From Sthenelais limicola (taxonomy: Eukaryota; Annelida; Polychaeta; Phyllodocida; Sigalionidae), in the NCBI GenBank assembly GCA_942159475.1, contig OW804096.1:13255871-13319870 (forward strand): a DNA stretch of 64,000 nt, in the 5' to 3' direction. Every line of letters starts with the position of its first letter. The first letter of the stretch is position 1. A program made the position numbers and the translations under genes. Below are positions 35,032 through 46,349 of the stretch, piece after piece. The notes below the pieces were generated by a model that searched no databases, had not been told where the DNA came from, and worked only from the letters and a program-made list of their open reading frames with translations.

Positions 35032-35547
35032 AATAGGGAGATTTAGCAACCACAACGCACCAACGCAACACTAACGCATCCACTAACTATTTTTTATTAT
35101 ACAAGCCTTGCTCTGAAAACAACGTATCTAGAGTGATTATGCATAGTGCGTATTTCACTTGTGATTTATGTGGGGTTGTCATGGCAACCAACCTGGTTTG
35201 TTTTTTTACTAAGATTCAATTTTATGACTCAAATTTATGACTCAATTTTTTTCTATGTTCATGATTGAAAGCATGTATAACAAATCTGTCAACTAACTTG
35301 TTGGTTTCAGTTGCTTAGAATAGCGCACTAGTTGCTACGCAACTCATGCAATATTCACGCTCGTTCAACCAACTCGTTAGTTAACCTGTATGTACATTAT
35401 TACCGTTGTGGGGATATCCTGAGAGGCCTGCAATGCAGATGCCCTCGGCCTAGCGCCTCTCAAGATATCCCCACAGCAGTAATAATGTACAGGTAGTGGA
35501 TGCGTTTGTGTTGTGTTGGTACGTTGTGGTTGCTAAATCTCCCTATT
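35032..35547. mobile_element. Family F inverted-repeat transposon (516 bp)
   Basis: Arms of about 55 bp starting AATAGGGAGATTTAGCAACC and ending in the inverse show a few differences. Inside are a 190-bp segment shared with 45370-45563 and 48098-48286 and a second foldback (35386-35492) around GGGGATATCCTGAGAGGC. No protein is encoded. Confidence 0.8.
35386..35492. repeat. Inner palindrome of the family F element
   Basis: CCTGTATGTACATTATTACC through GATATCCTGAGAGGC on the left is mirrored by GCGCCTCTCAAGATATCCCC and following bases on the right. The loop is about 20 bp. It would form a long hairpin. Confidence 0.8.
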
Positions 35548-35988
35548 CTATAAGGTGTAATCACACTTTGCCAAATTATTACATTTCTTTTTTCTCCACC
35601 TCTCCACCTACTCCATGCTTTAATCTATAGTAAACTGACGTCCTCAAAGTGGATACGAAACTAACAAGCACATTAGGATGCTAACACCACTGAGTCATTG
35701 CTCATCTATTTTTCACCAGTGCGCATGCCTCAGATCTGTCTCACTAATTCAATCAAAGTACAGGCGACTGTCTGCCGAGGAACAAAGACAATCTGACAAA
35801 TTCACAAATTGATGATTGATGATAGAGGTTTCATATTAAATGTGGTGTCTGAGATTTCTCACCCATTTTGGAAAGATGAATGAATCACAGTGTTGAGTTC
35901 AAAGTAAAGAGAAGCTTGTCTGTGGTATCAGATAGGTTTGATTCGGGAGGGTAAGTAATGATAGGGTACATTGCCTAGAGTTCTATGT

Positions 35989-36223
35989 GGGTCAGATTTC
36001 CAGACAATGTACAATTCAACTTCGCTAATCTTCTCGAATATCCCAGATTTCAGATGAAATTAAAGTTCAAAATACAGTTCAACCTAACCAAACCGATTGC
36101 TAGAATCAATGCAATGCCAAATATACTTGAATTTACCTAGTATTGACCAAACTACAGCCTAATTTAGCAGAATTTACTAAATGTCTACAGCTGCCAATTG
36201 TACATTTTCTGAAAATCTGACCC
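35989..36223 (-). mobile_element. Family A MITE
   Basis: Full-length, standard tips, no matching flanks. Confidence 0.9.
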
Positions 36224-36290
36224 ATTCATAGAATGGTGATGAAGGTACTTGAGATACCCACAAACTAGAACGTTCTTATTAACATATAAT

Positions 36291-36425
36291 GCGCAGATTC
36301 GCCCTCACCAATCCTCTCAAATAACCAACAGTTATTTTAATAGGACAAAAGCATTCAAAATATATAACAGTTCAGCATAACCAAACAGATTCTTTGAATC
36401 AATACAATTAATACTCAATATACGC
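36291..36425 (-). mobile_element. Family A MITE, left half
   Basis: CGCCCTCACCAATCCTCTCA and later phrases match; a short AACAGTTATTTTAAT insertion is present and the right half is missing. Confidence 0.65.
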
Positions 36426-36485
36426 TTTACTTTCTTCGCCCTCCATTTTCTCCCCTACAGCCACTCTCTTAAGGAATTGTTTTCT

Positions 36486-36610
36486 TGCCCCAGGGGCTTG
36501 GTTTATACCAAATCCTTGATTAATAGTTCCCTTACTTAGCTACTTTTCGTATAGTAGCCTAAAGATTTCCTACCTAAGGAAGGAAAAATAGCATTTGAAA
36601 AAATCTTAAA
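36486..36610. mobile_element. Family E fragment
   Basis: CCAGGGGCTTGGTTTATACC starts a stretch with CTTACTTAGCTAC and CCTACCTAAGGAAGG motifs, as in family E. The right end is not seen. Confidence 0.4.
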
Positions 36611-37029
36611 TTTAAGAGAATATTACTGTTTACAATATGCTTTATAAAACTGTTAATTAAAATCTGAAGAGGCTATTGTATTCAAATCGATCAAGCTCAA
36701 TAGTTAAGAACTTATCCCAAGCGAATATTCTAAGATGCATTAAATGACACATCTTACATTGTACAATGTAACTTATATCGTATGATTTCCTATTACCCCT
36801 CTGACCCCCCCCCCCGCCTGATTCTACCAGTGCAGCCCCTGCAGCATGAGGTGTGATGCTATCTCACCTACAGTTGATGGACGGCCTAATGGATGGTAAT
36901 CAGGGGAAGGCTTACAAGCTGGTCTCAATTATCCGCCAGAAACAACGTTTTGCCTCCCGTTAATAGGCCTAACAAGGGGCACACGTGCTGCCTCCACACC
37001 ACGGGCTTCACTCAGCTTCTCAAACACAT

Positions 37030-37810
37030 TCTTCATGTCGTTGTCCTCCTCCTCTTGTTTCTTCTCTCTGCCTTATCGTCCTTGCTTTACCCACTCATGG
37101 TTTTTATGTTTGTCGTTCCTCTTGCTCCTCCCTCCTGCTCCTCCTCCTTGCTCTTGCTCCTCCTTGCTCCTCAAACTTGCTCCTCACCCCACTCCCTCTT
37201 CCTATCTCTATCTCTGTCTCTCTTTTGCCCCTCTTCCTCCCTCTTGCCCCTCCTCCTCCTTCTTGCTCTTCCTCCTCCCTCTTCCCCTCCTTCTCCCTCG
37301 TGCCCCTCTTCCTCCCTCTTGCTCCTCCTCCCTCTCTTGCCCCTGCTTCTCCCTCTTGCCCCCCCTCCTCCCGCTTCCTCCTCCCTCTTCCTCTTCCTTC
37401 CCTCACCTCCTCCCAATTCCTCCCCATCTCACTTCCAATTCCTTCCTCTTGCTCCGCCTCCCTCTTGCTCCTCCCTCTTCCTTCCTCTATCTCCTCCTCC
37501 TACTGCCCTGCTTATATTTTCTCCCCTTCCCCTGCTATCCCTGCTATTCAGCCCCTATTCCTCCCTCTCAGCTATTATGACACAGTGTTTTTTCTGTTTG
37601 TCGTCCTCTTGCTCTTCCTCCTCCTCCCTCTTGGTCCTCCTCCTTCTACATCCTCCTCACCACTCTTCCTCTTCCTTCCCTCTCCTCCCTCATTTCCTCC
37701 CCATCTTCCTTCCTCTTCCTTCCCCTATCTCCGCCTCCCTCTTGCCCCTCTTCCTCCCTCTTGGTGCTCCTCCTTCCTCTTGCTCCTCCTCCTTCCTTTC
37801 CTTTCTGTTA
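37030..37810. repeat. Long polypyrimidine tract (CCTCTTGCTCCTCCTCC type)
   Basis: About 780 bp are almost only C and T on the plus strand. All long frames here are low complexity. Confidence 0.9.
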
Positions 37811-37829
37811 TAATTTATAAATACAGGTA

Positions 37830-38651
37830 GTTGAAGTCGAATCGGCAGTGACGGATTTCGGCGGGCCACCGTAATGTAAATATGGGTGGAACCCTCCACA
37901 ATCTTGGTCAACCTTCTTCAGATGAGTGTGAAAAGAATGAAACAAACGGTAGAAAATCCTGATCGATGTTAACCCCCTCCCACCACCCACCACCACCTTA
38001 CCCGTCCCACTGCCCACCTGTCACACCTTTGATACTTGCATCAATTTGCTGATTGTGTCGTTTACTTCTGCCCCTTATCAACAAGGAAGAGGCAGAGATC
38101 TTGCAATGGCTTCCCGGACGTCTTCTTCCACTGATAGGACTGGCCATATCTGCTACACTCATACTTCATCACACTTTCTTTTACAGAAATTTCTCTTTTA
38201 CAATTTCGATATTCTCAGGAGGCAAATAAATACAAATATATGTATTTAACTTGGACAGATCTACTGTTAACAGAATCTGATTGTAGGGGCCAAGACAGGG
38301 CTATTGACAATTGATATGAATGTCTTGGAAATGGACACTATGATTATTATGTTTCATGTTTATCTGTCCTTCCACTCAGTTGAGATAATGTTTAAAAATG
38401 ATACGATATTTCTCTCATATATACTATGAGTTTCTGAAATGTGTAGATATATATATATTATTTCATCGATAAATAATTTGGTAAAAAAAAATTGTAATTT
38501 TTGCTATGTTTATTAAATGCAGCGTGTGCTGAGAATTATTGTCATCAACTTGCAAAATGTCGTCGCTGAATAAAAATCTTAAAAATAAAAACAAACATTG
38601 AGACAATGGTTACCAGGTCCAACTCCTCATAGCTTTAAGCCATGCATATCT
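37830..38651. other. Gene-free stretch with possible LINE tail
   Basis: TTGCAAAATGTCGTCGCTGA and an ATAAAAATCTTAAAAATAAA tail at 38550-38600 resemble 23350-23390 and look like a LINE 3' UTR. No coding frame. Confidence 0.35.
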
Positions 38652-38886
38652 GGGTCAGATTTTCAGAAAATGTACAATTGGTAGCTCTACACATTTAGTA
38701 AATTATGCTAAAATAGGCTTCAATTTGGTCAATACTAGGTAAATTCAAGTATATTTGGCATTGCATTGACGCTAGCAATCTGTTTGGTTAGGTTGAACTG
38801 TATTTTGAAGTTTATTTTCGTCTGAAATTTGTGTTATTTGAGAAGATTGGCGAAGTTGAATTGTACATTTTCTGAAAATCTGACCC
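38652..38886 (+). mobile_element. Family A MITE with ATCT duplication
   Basis: Full-length; ATCT at 38648-38651 and 38887-38890. A good reference copy because the duplication is not a TA-repeat. Confidence 0.95.
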
Positions 38887-39223
38887 ATCTATGCTCTTGA
38901 ACAATTGAGATTACTAATTTACTTAATTATCAAAGTCACAGCTTATCTTTTTCTGTCTTTCCCTCTCTCCATCTGGAATGCCGAGGCAATCAAGTCAGAT
39001 GCACTGGACTGTAGAGATTCTTGTGATTATCTGGTAATATGGAATGAACTATAGGTCTACTTGCACGTCTCAGCATCTACTCAAATTGCAGCAACATTAT
39101 GATCTATACTTGTACATTGGTAACTCACTTTAAGGTCTTCTGGAAGGGAAAATGACACCAATCTTTGTTCTACAGAGGGGCGGAGTCATCATACTTGACT
39201 AGGATTCCCTCAGTAGAAATGCT

Positions 39224-39594
39224 GGGCTCTGTTGCATAACAAATCCTTACTTAAAATGTTCCTTGCTAAGCTATTCTCCTTGCTTAGGTAGGACGTTTCC
39301 ACTGTAGGAATAAAATGGTTGTATAGAAGAGATTCATTCATTCAATAGTACCTTACCACCTTACAACACCTAATGAAGGGAGTGTTTCCCGAAAGCTTGT
39401 GAGGAATAAATAACGACCACAAAAACTCAGGGTTTATTTCCTAATCCTTAACGACCAACATCATTTACCACACCGGCCAACCCGATATACCACAATCTTT
39501 TCCCACTCCACTAACTACCTTACCAGCTGTATAGCAAGGTAAGGTAGCTAAGGAAGGACAATATTAAAAAGGATTTGTTACGCAACGGGCCCCT
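39224..39594. mobile_element. Family E inverted-repeat element
   Basis: The left end GGGCTCTGTTGCATAACAAA and the right end ATTTGTTACGCAACGGGCCC are imperfect inverse copies. Motifs such as CCTTGCTTAGGTAGG are mirrored inside. Confidence 0.65.
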
Positions 39595-39869
39595 GGTTAT
39601 TGTTGCAGATAGGATTCCTTGACTCTCAGTTTCACCTCGCCAGCTAAGAAGGAATGGGGAATACAACTTTCACTCTTCTATTTAATTTGATGCATATATG
39701 TAGGTTAATTGGAAAATAATCCATTCAAAATGAAATTATTCAAATATGTTTTATTCCCATTTTGCTGGTTCATGATTAGCCACAGTAAATACTAAAGCTT
39801 GATAAAAGTCAGCTTTTATATTTCGCTTGCTGACCGAATCATGGCGACATGTTGTATTCATAAGCTAAG

Positions 39870-40052
39870 GAAACGATTCTTCACGAATTCCTTCACAGTA
39901 GAGACATATATCCTTGCTACGTGAAATTCCAAACTGGTAGGAATAACCTATAAACACAATGGTGGGTAGGAATTTTCAAACCTACCCACCAAAGGAAGGG
40001 GAAAAGTGAATGAATTCCCTCACATAATTTTCCTACACAAGGGGCCCCTGGT
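39870..40052. mobile_element. Family E-related element
   Basis: It ends TACACAAGGGGCCCCTGG and has mirrored AGGAATTC/GAATTCCT and CCTACCCACC motifs. More diverged than the other copies. Confidence 0.4.
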
Positions 40053-40234
40053 GTATTTATCAACAAAATGTCTACTTACTTTCCATTAATAATTCAGGAG
40101 CAATTAAAAACTTAAAATCCAATAATGTTGTTAGGAACACGGACATTCATTAGGGCAGGCGGTCTGAGTCCATCCAGACAATTAGAACAACTGCTGCAAA
40201 TATTGCCACAATTTCTGGGTTTCTTACATGACGA

Positions 40235-40469
40235 GGGTCAGATTTTTAGAAAATGTACAATTGGCAACCGTACAAATTCAGTAAATTCTCCTAAATCAGG
40301 CTGTAATGCGGTCAATACTAGGTAAATTCGAGTATATCCAACATTGCATTGATTCTAGCAATGAATTTGGTTAGGTTGAATTGTATTTTGAGTCTGATTC
40401 ATGTATTAAATTCGGGTTATTAGAGAGGATTGGTGAAGGTGAATTGTACATTTTCTGGCGGTTTCACCC
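40235..40469 (+). mobile_element. Family A MITE
   Basis: Left tip GGGTCAGATTTTT, right tip CTGGCGGTTTCACCC. Confidence 0.9.
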
Positions 40470-41007
40470 AGGAGCAGCTGTATTTGGGTGGGCGAGAGCC
40501 ACACATAGTTTTTTGCCTGAAGACAGGTCGTCCCAGGGGCTGGCAGGATTTATTATGGACAAGTGTACTCATATTCGGCCTCCCAGGCAATGCATTGTTA
40601 TTGTTTTTAATTAAATTCCACTTTTAGAAATCTTAGCCCAATTTCCTTGAACTTCACATTGGAGAGTGTGTACTAGTGAAGACGAGTTCAAATATTTAAA
40701 TATTTATATTTAATATAATTACGTAGCGATCTTAATCCTATTATTATATGAAACGTATGTTTTTGTTTATATTTATTTTCTTGTATGAAACTATGTGTTT
40801 ATCCGATAATAACCAGTCAAATTTGATCGTAATGTTTTTGTGATATATGTTAGTATCATTTATATCATATATAACACAATCATTTTGATTCAATATTCCC
40901 TACTTTAGATGAATTGTCAAGGTTATACAGGTTAAAGGTTTTTTCCTCGGTTATTATTATATACCACGGTGATGTAATTCAAGTTGATCGCCTTCTTTTC
41001 TTCTTAT
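40470..41007. other. Gene-free AT-rich stretch
   Basis: No coding signal or recognised repeat was seen. Confidence 0.4.
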
Positions 41008-41243
41008 GGGTCAGATTTTCAGAAAATGTACAAATTCAGCTTCACCAATTCTCTCCAAAAACCCAAATTTAAGACAAAAACCAGGTTCAAAATACTGTTC
41101 AACATAACCAAACAGACTGTTTGAATCAAGGCAATACCAAATTCGCTCATAAATACCTAGTGTTGATGATATTTCAGTCCAATTTAGCAGAATTTACAAA
41201 ATATGTTGATCTGCCGATTGTACATCTTCTGAAAATTTGACCC
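41008..41243 (-). mobile_element. Family A MITE with TTAT duplication
   Basis: Full-length; TTAT at 41004-41007 and 41244-41247. Confidence 0.93.
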
Positions 41244-41299
41244 TTATATTGTATTACCTTGTATTTGATCAGTGGTCGATGATTGAGAAAAGCAACACA

Positions 41300-41385
41300 A
41301 GTTACAGTATAGCCTACAATCGAACAGATTTCTTGAATCAAGACAATACCAAGTATACTCAAATATACCTACCTTTTACCAATTC
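41300..41385 (-). mobile_element. Family A MITE, interior fragment
   Basis: CAGATTTCTTGAATCAAGAC and AGTATACTCAAATATACC match the interior; both ends are lost. Confidence 0.5.
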
Positions 41386-41424
41386 TCACCCGTATTTTAA
41401 TAATTTATTTTGGCATGATGTAGG

Positions 41425-41650
41425 GGGTGAACTCGCCAAAAAATGTACAATTCACCTTCACTAATCTTCTCAAATAACTCAAAATCCAGACGAAAATACA
41501 GTTCAAAATGCTGTTTAACCTTACCAAACAGATTGCTAGAATTAATGCAATATCAAACATATTTGAATTTACCTAGTATTGACCAAATTGCAGCCTAATT
41601 TAGCAGAATTTACTGAATGTGTACAGCTGCCAATTGTACATTAGCTGAAA
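41425..41650 (-). mobile_element. Family A MITE, right tip lost
   Basis: Left tip GGGTGAACTCGCC; the right end stops after TGTACATTAGCTGAAA. Confidence 0.85.
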
Positions 41651-41969
41651 GGTTATATCTATTGCTTTTGACTGAATGTTAACACCTAAGAGAGAAGACA
41701 ATGCAAACATATGGGCTTTAGCTTACCATCAGACCCAGATTAAGGGAACTATTTGTTAGAGGGAGCTTAAGATGGGGTTTTAAAGCCTTATTATGTGGCC
41801 TTGACAAGGGTTCTCTAATTTGGGCGTCTTAATTACATCCTAATTAATCCCAACAAAAGCTGGTCTTGACTGCCTTTTACAGGTTGGTAGGAGAAGCAGG
41901 ATTATAGAAGATGGAGAGATGGAGTTGTTTATAGGTCACACCTTTGTTGTTGTAAAATTACGCTGATAT

Positions 41970-42127
41970 GGGCGAAGTCGCTTGAAAATGCACATTAGTG
42001 TTCATAAATCCTATCCAATATATCAATTTTCAGACCGAAATGTAGTTTTTATCAACGCAATACCACTATTTCAGCCTAATTTAGCAGGATTTACTAAATG
42101 TATAGAGCTCCGGATTGCATACATATA
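41970..42127 (-). mobile_element. Family A MITE, left part, interrupted by family B
   Basis: From GGGCGAAGTCGCTTG to CCGGATTGCATACATAT, with an internal deletion. It continues at 42537-42552 (TATTCTGATGATCTGACC). Confidence 0.75.
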
Positions 42128-42536
42128 TGTGATGTGTTTCAGGAAAATGAGTCATAAGTCGCAAAAAATGGATTTTGAGATACCATTATATTCGAAAAGA
42201 TGAGATCAAGCCGATTCCAATGATAGTAAACAGTCTAATAATCTTATAAGTATTTCTAGATTTTAAGTTTGATATTTTCGTTTTTGAAAAAAAAGTTTCC
42301 AATATTTCTGGGGGTCACTAAACAGTAAAGTAACTAAATGTAGTCCATATGAGGACCTTTAAAACGAAATGATATATTACATAGATTGTCCTGAAATTTG
42401 ATACATCAGTTGATATAGCTATAAGTGACAAACTCCTCAAAAATCAGAACATTCCAATAATGTCATCTTGTAAAAAAAATACTTTGAAAAATATCAATTT
42501 TGTGATTTATGACTCATTTTCCTGAAACACATCACA
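42128..42536 (-). mobile_element. Family B MITE inserted in a family A copy
   Basis: Full-length, with ends TGTGATGTGTTTCAGGAAAA and its inverse. Family A sequence continues on both sides (41970-42127 and 42537-42552). A TA duplication is possible at the borders. Confidence 0.8.
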
Positions 42537-42659
42537 TATTCTGATGATCTGACCATTATATTGATGTCCTACTAACTTTAATTTTCAAATATGTTTTTCC
42601 AAAGTTCAATCAGAAACACTAGGCTAATCATTTAGTAACTCCGTCTGAACTAGTCTGGG

Positions 42660-42751
42660 TATGAGTAGAACAATCTGTTCGACTATGTTGAATCGAATTT
42701 AAAACCTCATTTGCCGCCTTAAAGTTGGTTTATTTGAAAGGGGGCCTGACC
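42660..42751 (+). mobile_element. Family A MITE, right part
   Basis: CAATCTGTTCGACTATGTTG and the end CCTGACCC are recognisable. Confidence 0.6.
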
Positions 42752-42754
42752 CGT

Positions 42755-42852
42755 ACACTCTGTTCGAGACCTACCTAGAGTAAATATCAAAGCGACCCAA
42801 TGGTAACCCTACGGCAAGCCGCTCCAAGTAGATCTCGAATAGAGTGTAGATA
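42755..42852. repeat. Imperfect inverted repeat upstream of tRNA-Asn
   Basis: ACACTCTGTTCGAGA at the left is mirrored by TCTCGAATAGAGTGT at the right, about 60 bp apart. It begins right after a partial family A end, so it may be a small foldback element. Confidence 0.55.
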
Positions 42853-42921
42853 CAATTTTCGTTTCTGTGTACGCTATATTACTTCTAAAACTATTTGTTA
42901 CAGTTGCAGAGCGTTATCCAG

Positions 42922-42994
42922 GTCTCTGTGGCGCAATCGGTTAGCGCGTTAGACTGTTAATCTAAAGGTTGGTGGTTCGAGCCCACCCAGGGAC
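42922..42994 (+). tRNA. tRNA-Asn (GTT)
   Basis: This is a 73-nt cloverleaf without intron. The acceptor stem GTCTCTG pairs with CAGGGAC, the D-arm has GGCGCAATCGGTTAGCGC, the anticodon loop has CTGTTAA with GTT, and the T-arm has GGTTCGAGCCC. Five T residues at 43000-43004 form a Pol III terminator. It closely resembles vertebrate tRNA-Asn(GTT). Confidence 0.95.
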
Positions 42995-43334
42995 TGTCCT
43001 TTTTCTACTCGAGCTGCCTCGAAATACATCCTTGAACGAAACTTAGAGTAAAAGGCCCTGTTACTCTAAGAACGAAAGTATGAATAAAGTGCATCGACAC
43101 GATTGAAAACAAATCAATGTGTTTTGATAGGAGGGGACACTACAGAATGTTAGAATCAGGCGTGATTTTATATTTGACATTTCTCAAATGGCTAAAGATG
43201 ATAAGGGCCATTCTGAATGATTTGATTAATACAATAAAATCATAAGAAATATTTCAATGCTTAGAGGAAGAAAGGTGCAGCATTAGGCCTATGTAGTCCT
43301 ATAAATAAATTTAAGAGTTATTCCAATCCTATGT

Positions 43335-43565
43335 TGGTCAGATTTTCAGCAAATGTACAATTGGCAGCTGTACACATTTAGTAAATTAGGCTGCAATTTG
43401 GTCAATACTAGGTAAATTCGAGTTTATTCCGCATTGTATTGATTCTAGGAATCTGTTTGGTTAGGTTGAACTGAATTTGAACCTGATTTATGTATCGACT
43501 TTGGGTTATTGGTGAAGAGCATGCATTGGTGAAGACGAATTGTACATTTTCTGGCGATTTTTCCC
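43335..43565 (+). mobile_element. Family A MITE
   Basis: Left tip TGGTCAGATTTTC, right tip CTGGCGATTTTTCCC; GTGAAG occurs twice near the right end. Confidence 0.88.
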
Positions 43566-43939
43566 ATGCGACTCTGTAAAATTATAAGCTTTGAGCTTAA
43601 AAGCTATAAGCTCTTGTATATTTGGACAGACAACCTCTCCGTATTCTGACCACAGCAATTTAAATGGATTTCCTTTTAGAAACCTACCACCCACGAAGCT
43701 TACAAATAATTCAGGGAACTGAGAAAAAAACGTTTATTGTGGTTCGACAAAATCAACTAAATGCCATCCGTTAAGATGACAAAAGGAAACGAATAAGTTC
43801 CTTGGGACTTCTCCGTCCTATGGAAATGTGACTAATTTAACAAGTTTTTATCTTGAAGGTCTTTCCCGTTAGCCTAAAGGTAATGTAGAAATTCAAAATG
43901 TGGTTCATAATTTTTTTCCTTTGAATTTTTTCCAAGACA

Positions 43940-44045
43940 GATGGGGATAGAGAGATCAGAGGGCATGCGCAGAGGCCCATTGCCAGGAAGCGGAAGTCTC
44001 TTGTGACCTGCGCAAAGAGAAGCTTTCTACTTCCGTATTGGTTTA
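43940..44045. promoter_or_regulatory. Promoter-like block with NRF1-type and ETS-type motifs
   Basis: In otherwise AT-rich sequence, GCATGCGCAG (NRF1-like), GCGGAAGT and CTTCCG (ETS-like) and ATTGG (inverse CCAAT) lie within about 80 bp. Such combinations are known from animal housekeeping promoters. No coding exon was tied to it on either strand. Confidence 0.35.
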
Positions 44046-44774
44046 GATTTCTATGGGTCTATACCCAACAGGACCGACTGAAATAATATTTTATTCAGAA
44101 AATTATGTTCTTGAGCAATGAAGAAGTCCTTTTGAAGCTCGCATCATAAGGTTTTATATATTTAAAAAAGTCCTCGTCTAGAGGTTCTACAATGTTAAGT
44201 ATTTTAAAACGATTGCTGATGAAATCAATTGGCTTAAACTGACGAATTTTACTGTCATCCTCAGAAATATTGCATTTTAGGCTCAGATTTAAAATGCTAA
44301 CATGTATACATAGACTGAAATAGCATATTGTTATTTTATTGTCAAAATGTATAATAACTATTGAATAATGAAAGAAATCCCGATATTATACAAAGAAATA
44401 AAGGAATGATTAGAAACCAATAATATCCATGTCAAAGACTCCTTCCAGAAATTCAATAGTCATTTCTAATATTCTAATTATTAACACAATTCGAAAAGTA
44501 TGGATTTAGCTCAGAACAGAATAAGGGACAGGGGTATGAGTTTGGTTTGAGTATATGGTTTGTTTATAGAGGGGTCCGACGTTTCGAGCACATTTATCAT
44601 GAAACACAATTAATTAATTCGAAATAGATTTTACATTACATACATGCCCCTATTTAACACAAGTGTCTATGTCAATGAAATATCAAAACATTTTCTACCA
44701 AAATCATGTAAAGACGACTCAAAGCACCCTTAATAAGTGAAGAATTCGGGCCTAATTAGTTATTCAGACCCATA
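44046..44774. other. Gene-free AT-rich stretch
   Basis: Nothing coding is seen between the promoter-like block and the GC-rich block. Confidence 0.35.
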
Positions 44775-44965
44775 ACGGTTCACTCTCATGCCAGCAGGGG
44801 GCAGGCAGGTAAAGTTTCGGGCCGGGGGCAGTTACAAAACTGCTCATTATATCGCCAGAGGGCGTTTTAGCTAATTATCATCTCTGATCCGGGACCTTGA
44901 TGAGTGGTGACACTTCACCAGGCCGCTTAACCGGCGTGAGTCAAGCGACACGCCCCTTTAGGGAA
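44775..44965. promoter_or_regulatory. GC-rich block with CTCF-like motifs
   Basis: CCAGCAGGGGGCAG near 44792 fits the core of the animal CTCF consensus, and CCAGAGGGCG near 44855 fits part of it. Homeodomain-type TAATTA sites flank the block (about 44753-44757 and 44871-44875). The block is clearly richer in G+C than its surroundings and is not part of a recognised repeat. A chance match cannot be excluded. Confidence 0.3.
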
Positions 44966-44968
44966 TAA

Positions 44969-46320
44969 CTGACAAATTTCATTTTTCTCAAAGAGCACAA
45001 ATTAACTATGGGCTTAGAAAGTGGTTGCTGCTGGCAGTTGACTTTCTGGTGAATTTACGGCTCTTCTTCATCAAATATTCTACTTCTATCTATATAATAT
45101 TGAACTTAGTTTTATCTGAGTGAGATATCTATTTAATAGGTATACGATAATATAGCATATAAATAATTTAGAAGTTCAATCAAAGGATACCAGACAAATT
45201 CATTTTTCTCAAAGAGCACAAATTAACTATGGGCTTAGAAAGTGGTTGCTGTTGGCAGTTGACTTTCTGGTGAATTTACTGCTCTTCTTCATCAAATCTT
45301 ACTCATCATCTTAGTGAGATATCTATATTAAAGCTAATAGGACCGATATATAGGCGATAAATACACGGATTTATTATACATGCTTTCAATCATGAAAATA
45401 GAAAAACATAGAGTCATAAATTTGAATTTTACCGGTAATCTTAGTAAAAAAAAACCCAGATTAGTTGCCATAACAACCCCACGTACGTAAATCACTAGTG
45501 AAATACGCACTACACGTAAATTGCTCTAGATACGTTGTTTTCAGAGAAATGCATGTATAATAATATAGCATATAGGCCTACATAATTTAGAAGTTCAATC
45601 ATAGCATACCTGAAAAATTCATTTATGTCAGAGAGGACTATAATTAATTATAGGCTTAGAAAGTGGTTGGTATTGGCAGTTGCCTTTCAGGTAAAGCTGA
45701 AGCTGTTTGTCTAAGAACATCTATTTATAGCTCAATAATATTGTTTTTAGTTTTATACAGGTGAAATATTTATGAAAATCTAACGCTCCTAATATATTGT
45801 ATAGACATTTCATAAAGCTTTGAGCATCATGGGAATATAAATGCTTTGAAATTGGACTCAAATAAAGTTTATTTAAAAAGAAAATTAACCTAAGTGAATG
45901 ATAAAGTACCTGGCAAATGTCATTTCATCGGACAGGACTATATGGGCTTAGAAAGTGGCTGTTGTTGGTAGTTGAAGTTCTAGTAAAGTCTGAGTTGCTT
46001 TGTATCTAACATTCTACTTCTATTCAAATAATTTCTTACCTTAATTTCGTCAAAATGAACTACGTAAATTATATCTAAAAGACATGATAGAATAGTATAT
46101 AGATAAATAATTTCTTTTTTTGAAGATGTTCAGTCATAGTACACCCGACAGAGACGTTTTTGACAAGGTGGACAAATTAACCATTAAATAAGTTCAGTAA
46201 TAGAACAACTAGCAAATATAATCCCACCCCCGTAAAAATGACTAATTAACGATGGGCTTAGACATTGGTTACTATTGAGAGCGGATATCCTAGCAAAGTT
46301 CTTACTCTTAATTAGAATAG
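44969..46320 (+). repeat. Five diverged tandem copies of a 220-310-bp unit
   Basis: Each unit holds a core TGGGCTTAGAAAGTGGTTG, starting near 45010, 45231, 45652, 45944 and 46254. Copies 1 and 2 are nearly identical over about 130 bp, and copies 3 to 5 are progressively more diverged. Copy 2 is separated from copy 3 by a family F insertion (45370-45563). No inverted ends are seen. The function is unknown. Confidence 0.75.
45370..45563 (-). mobile_element. Family F fragment inside the tandem array
   Basis: This is about 190 bp with ends TTATTATACATGC and GCATGTATAATAA in inverted orientation. It is similar to 35092-35286 and 48098-48286 and splits the five-copy array. Confidence 0.7.
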
Positions 46321-46349
46321 TTTTTTTTTTCTTTTTAAACCACTTTTAT

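Noticed and set aside
36893..37830. Three overlapping frames of 181-306 codons
   Set aside because: The sequence is an almost pure pyrimidine tract, open in several frames at once.
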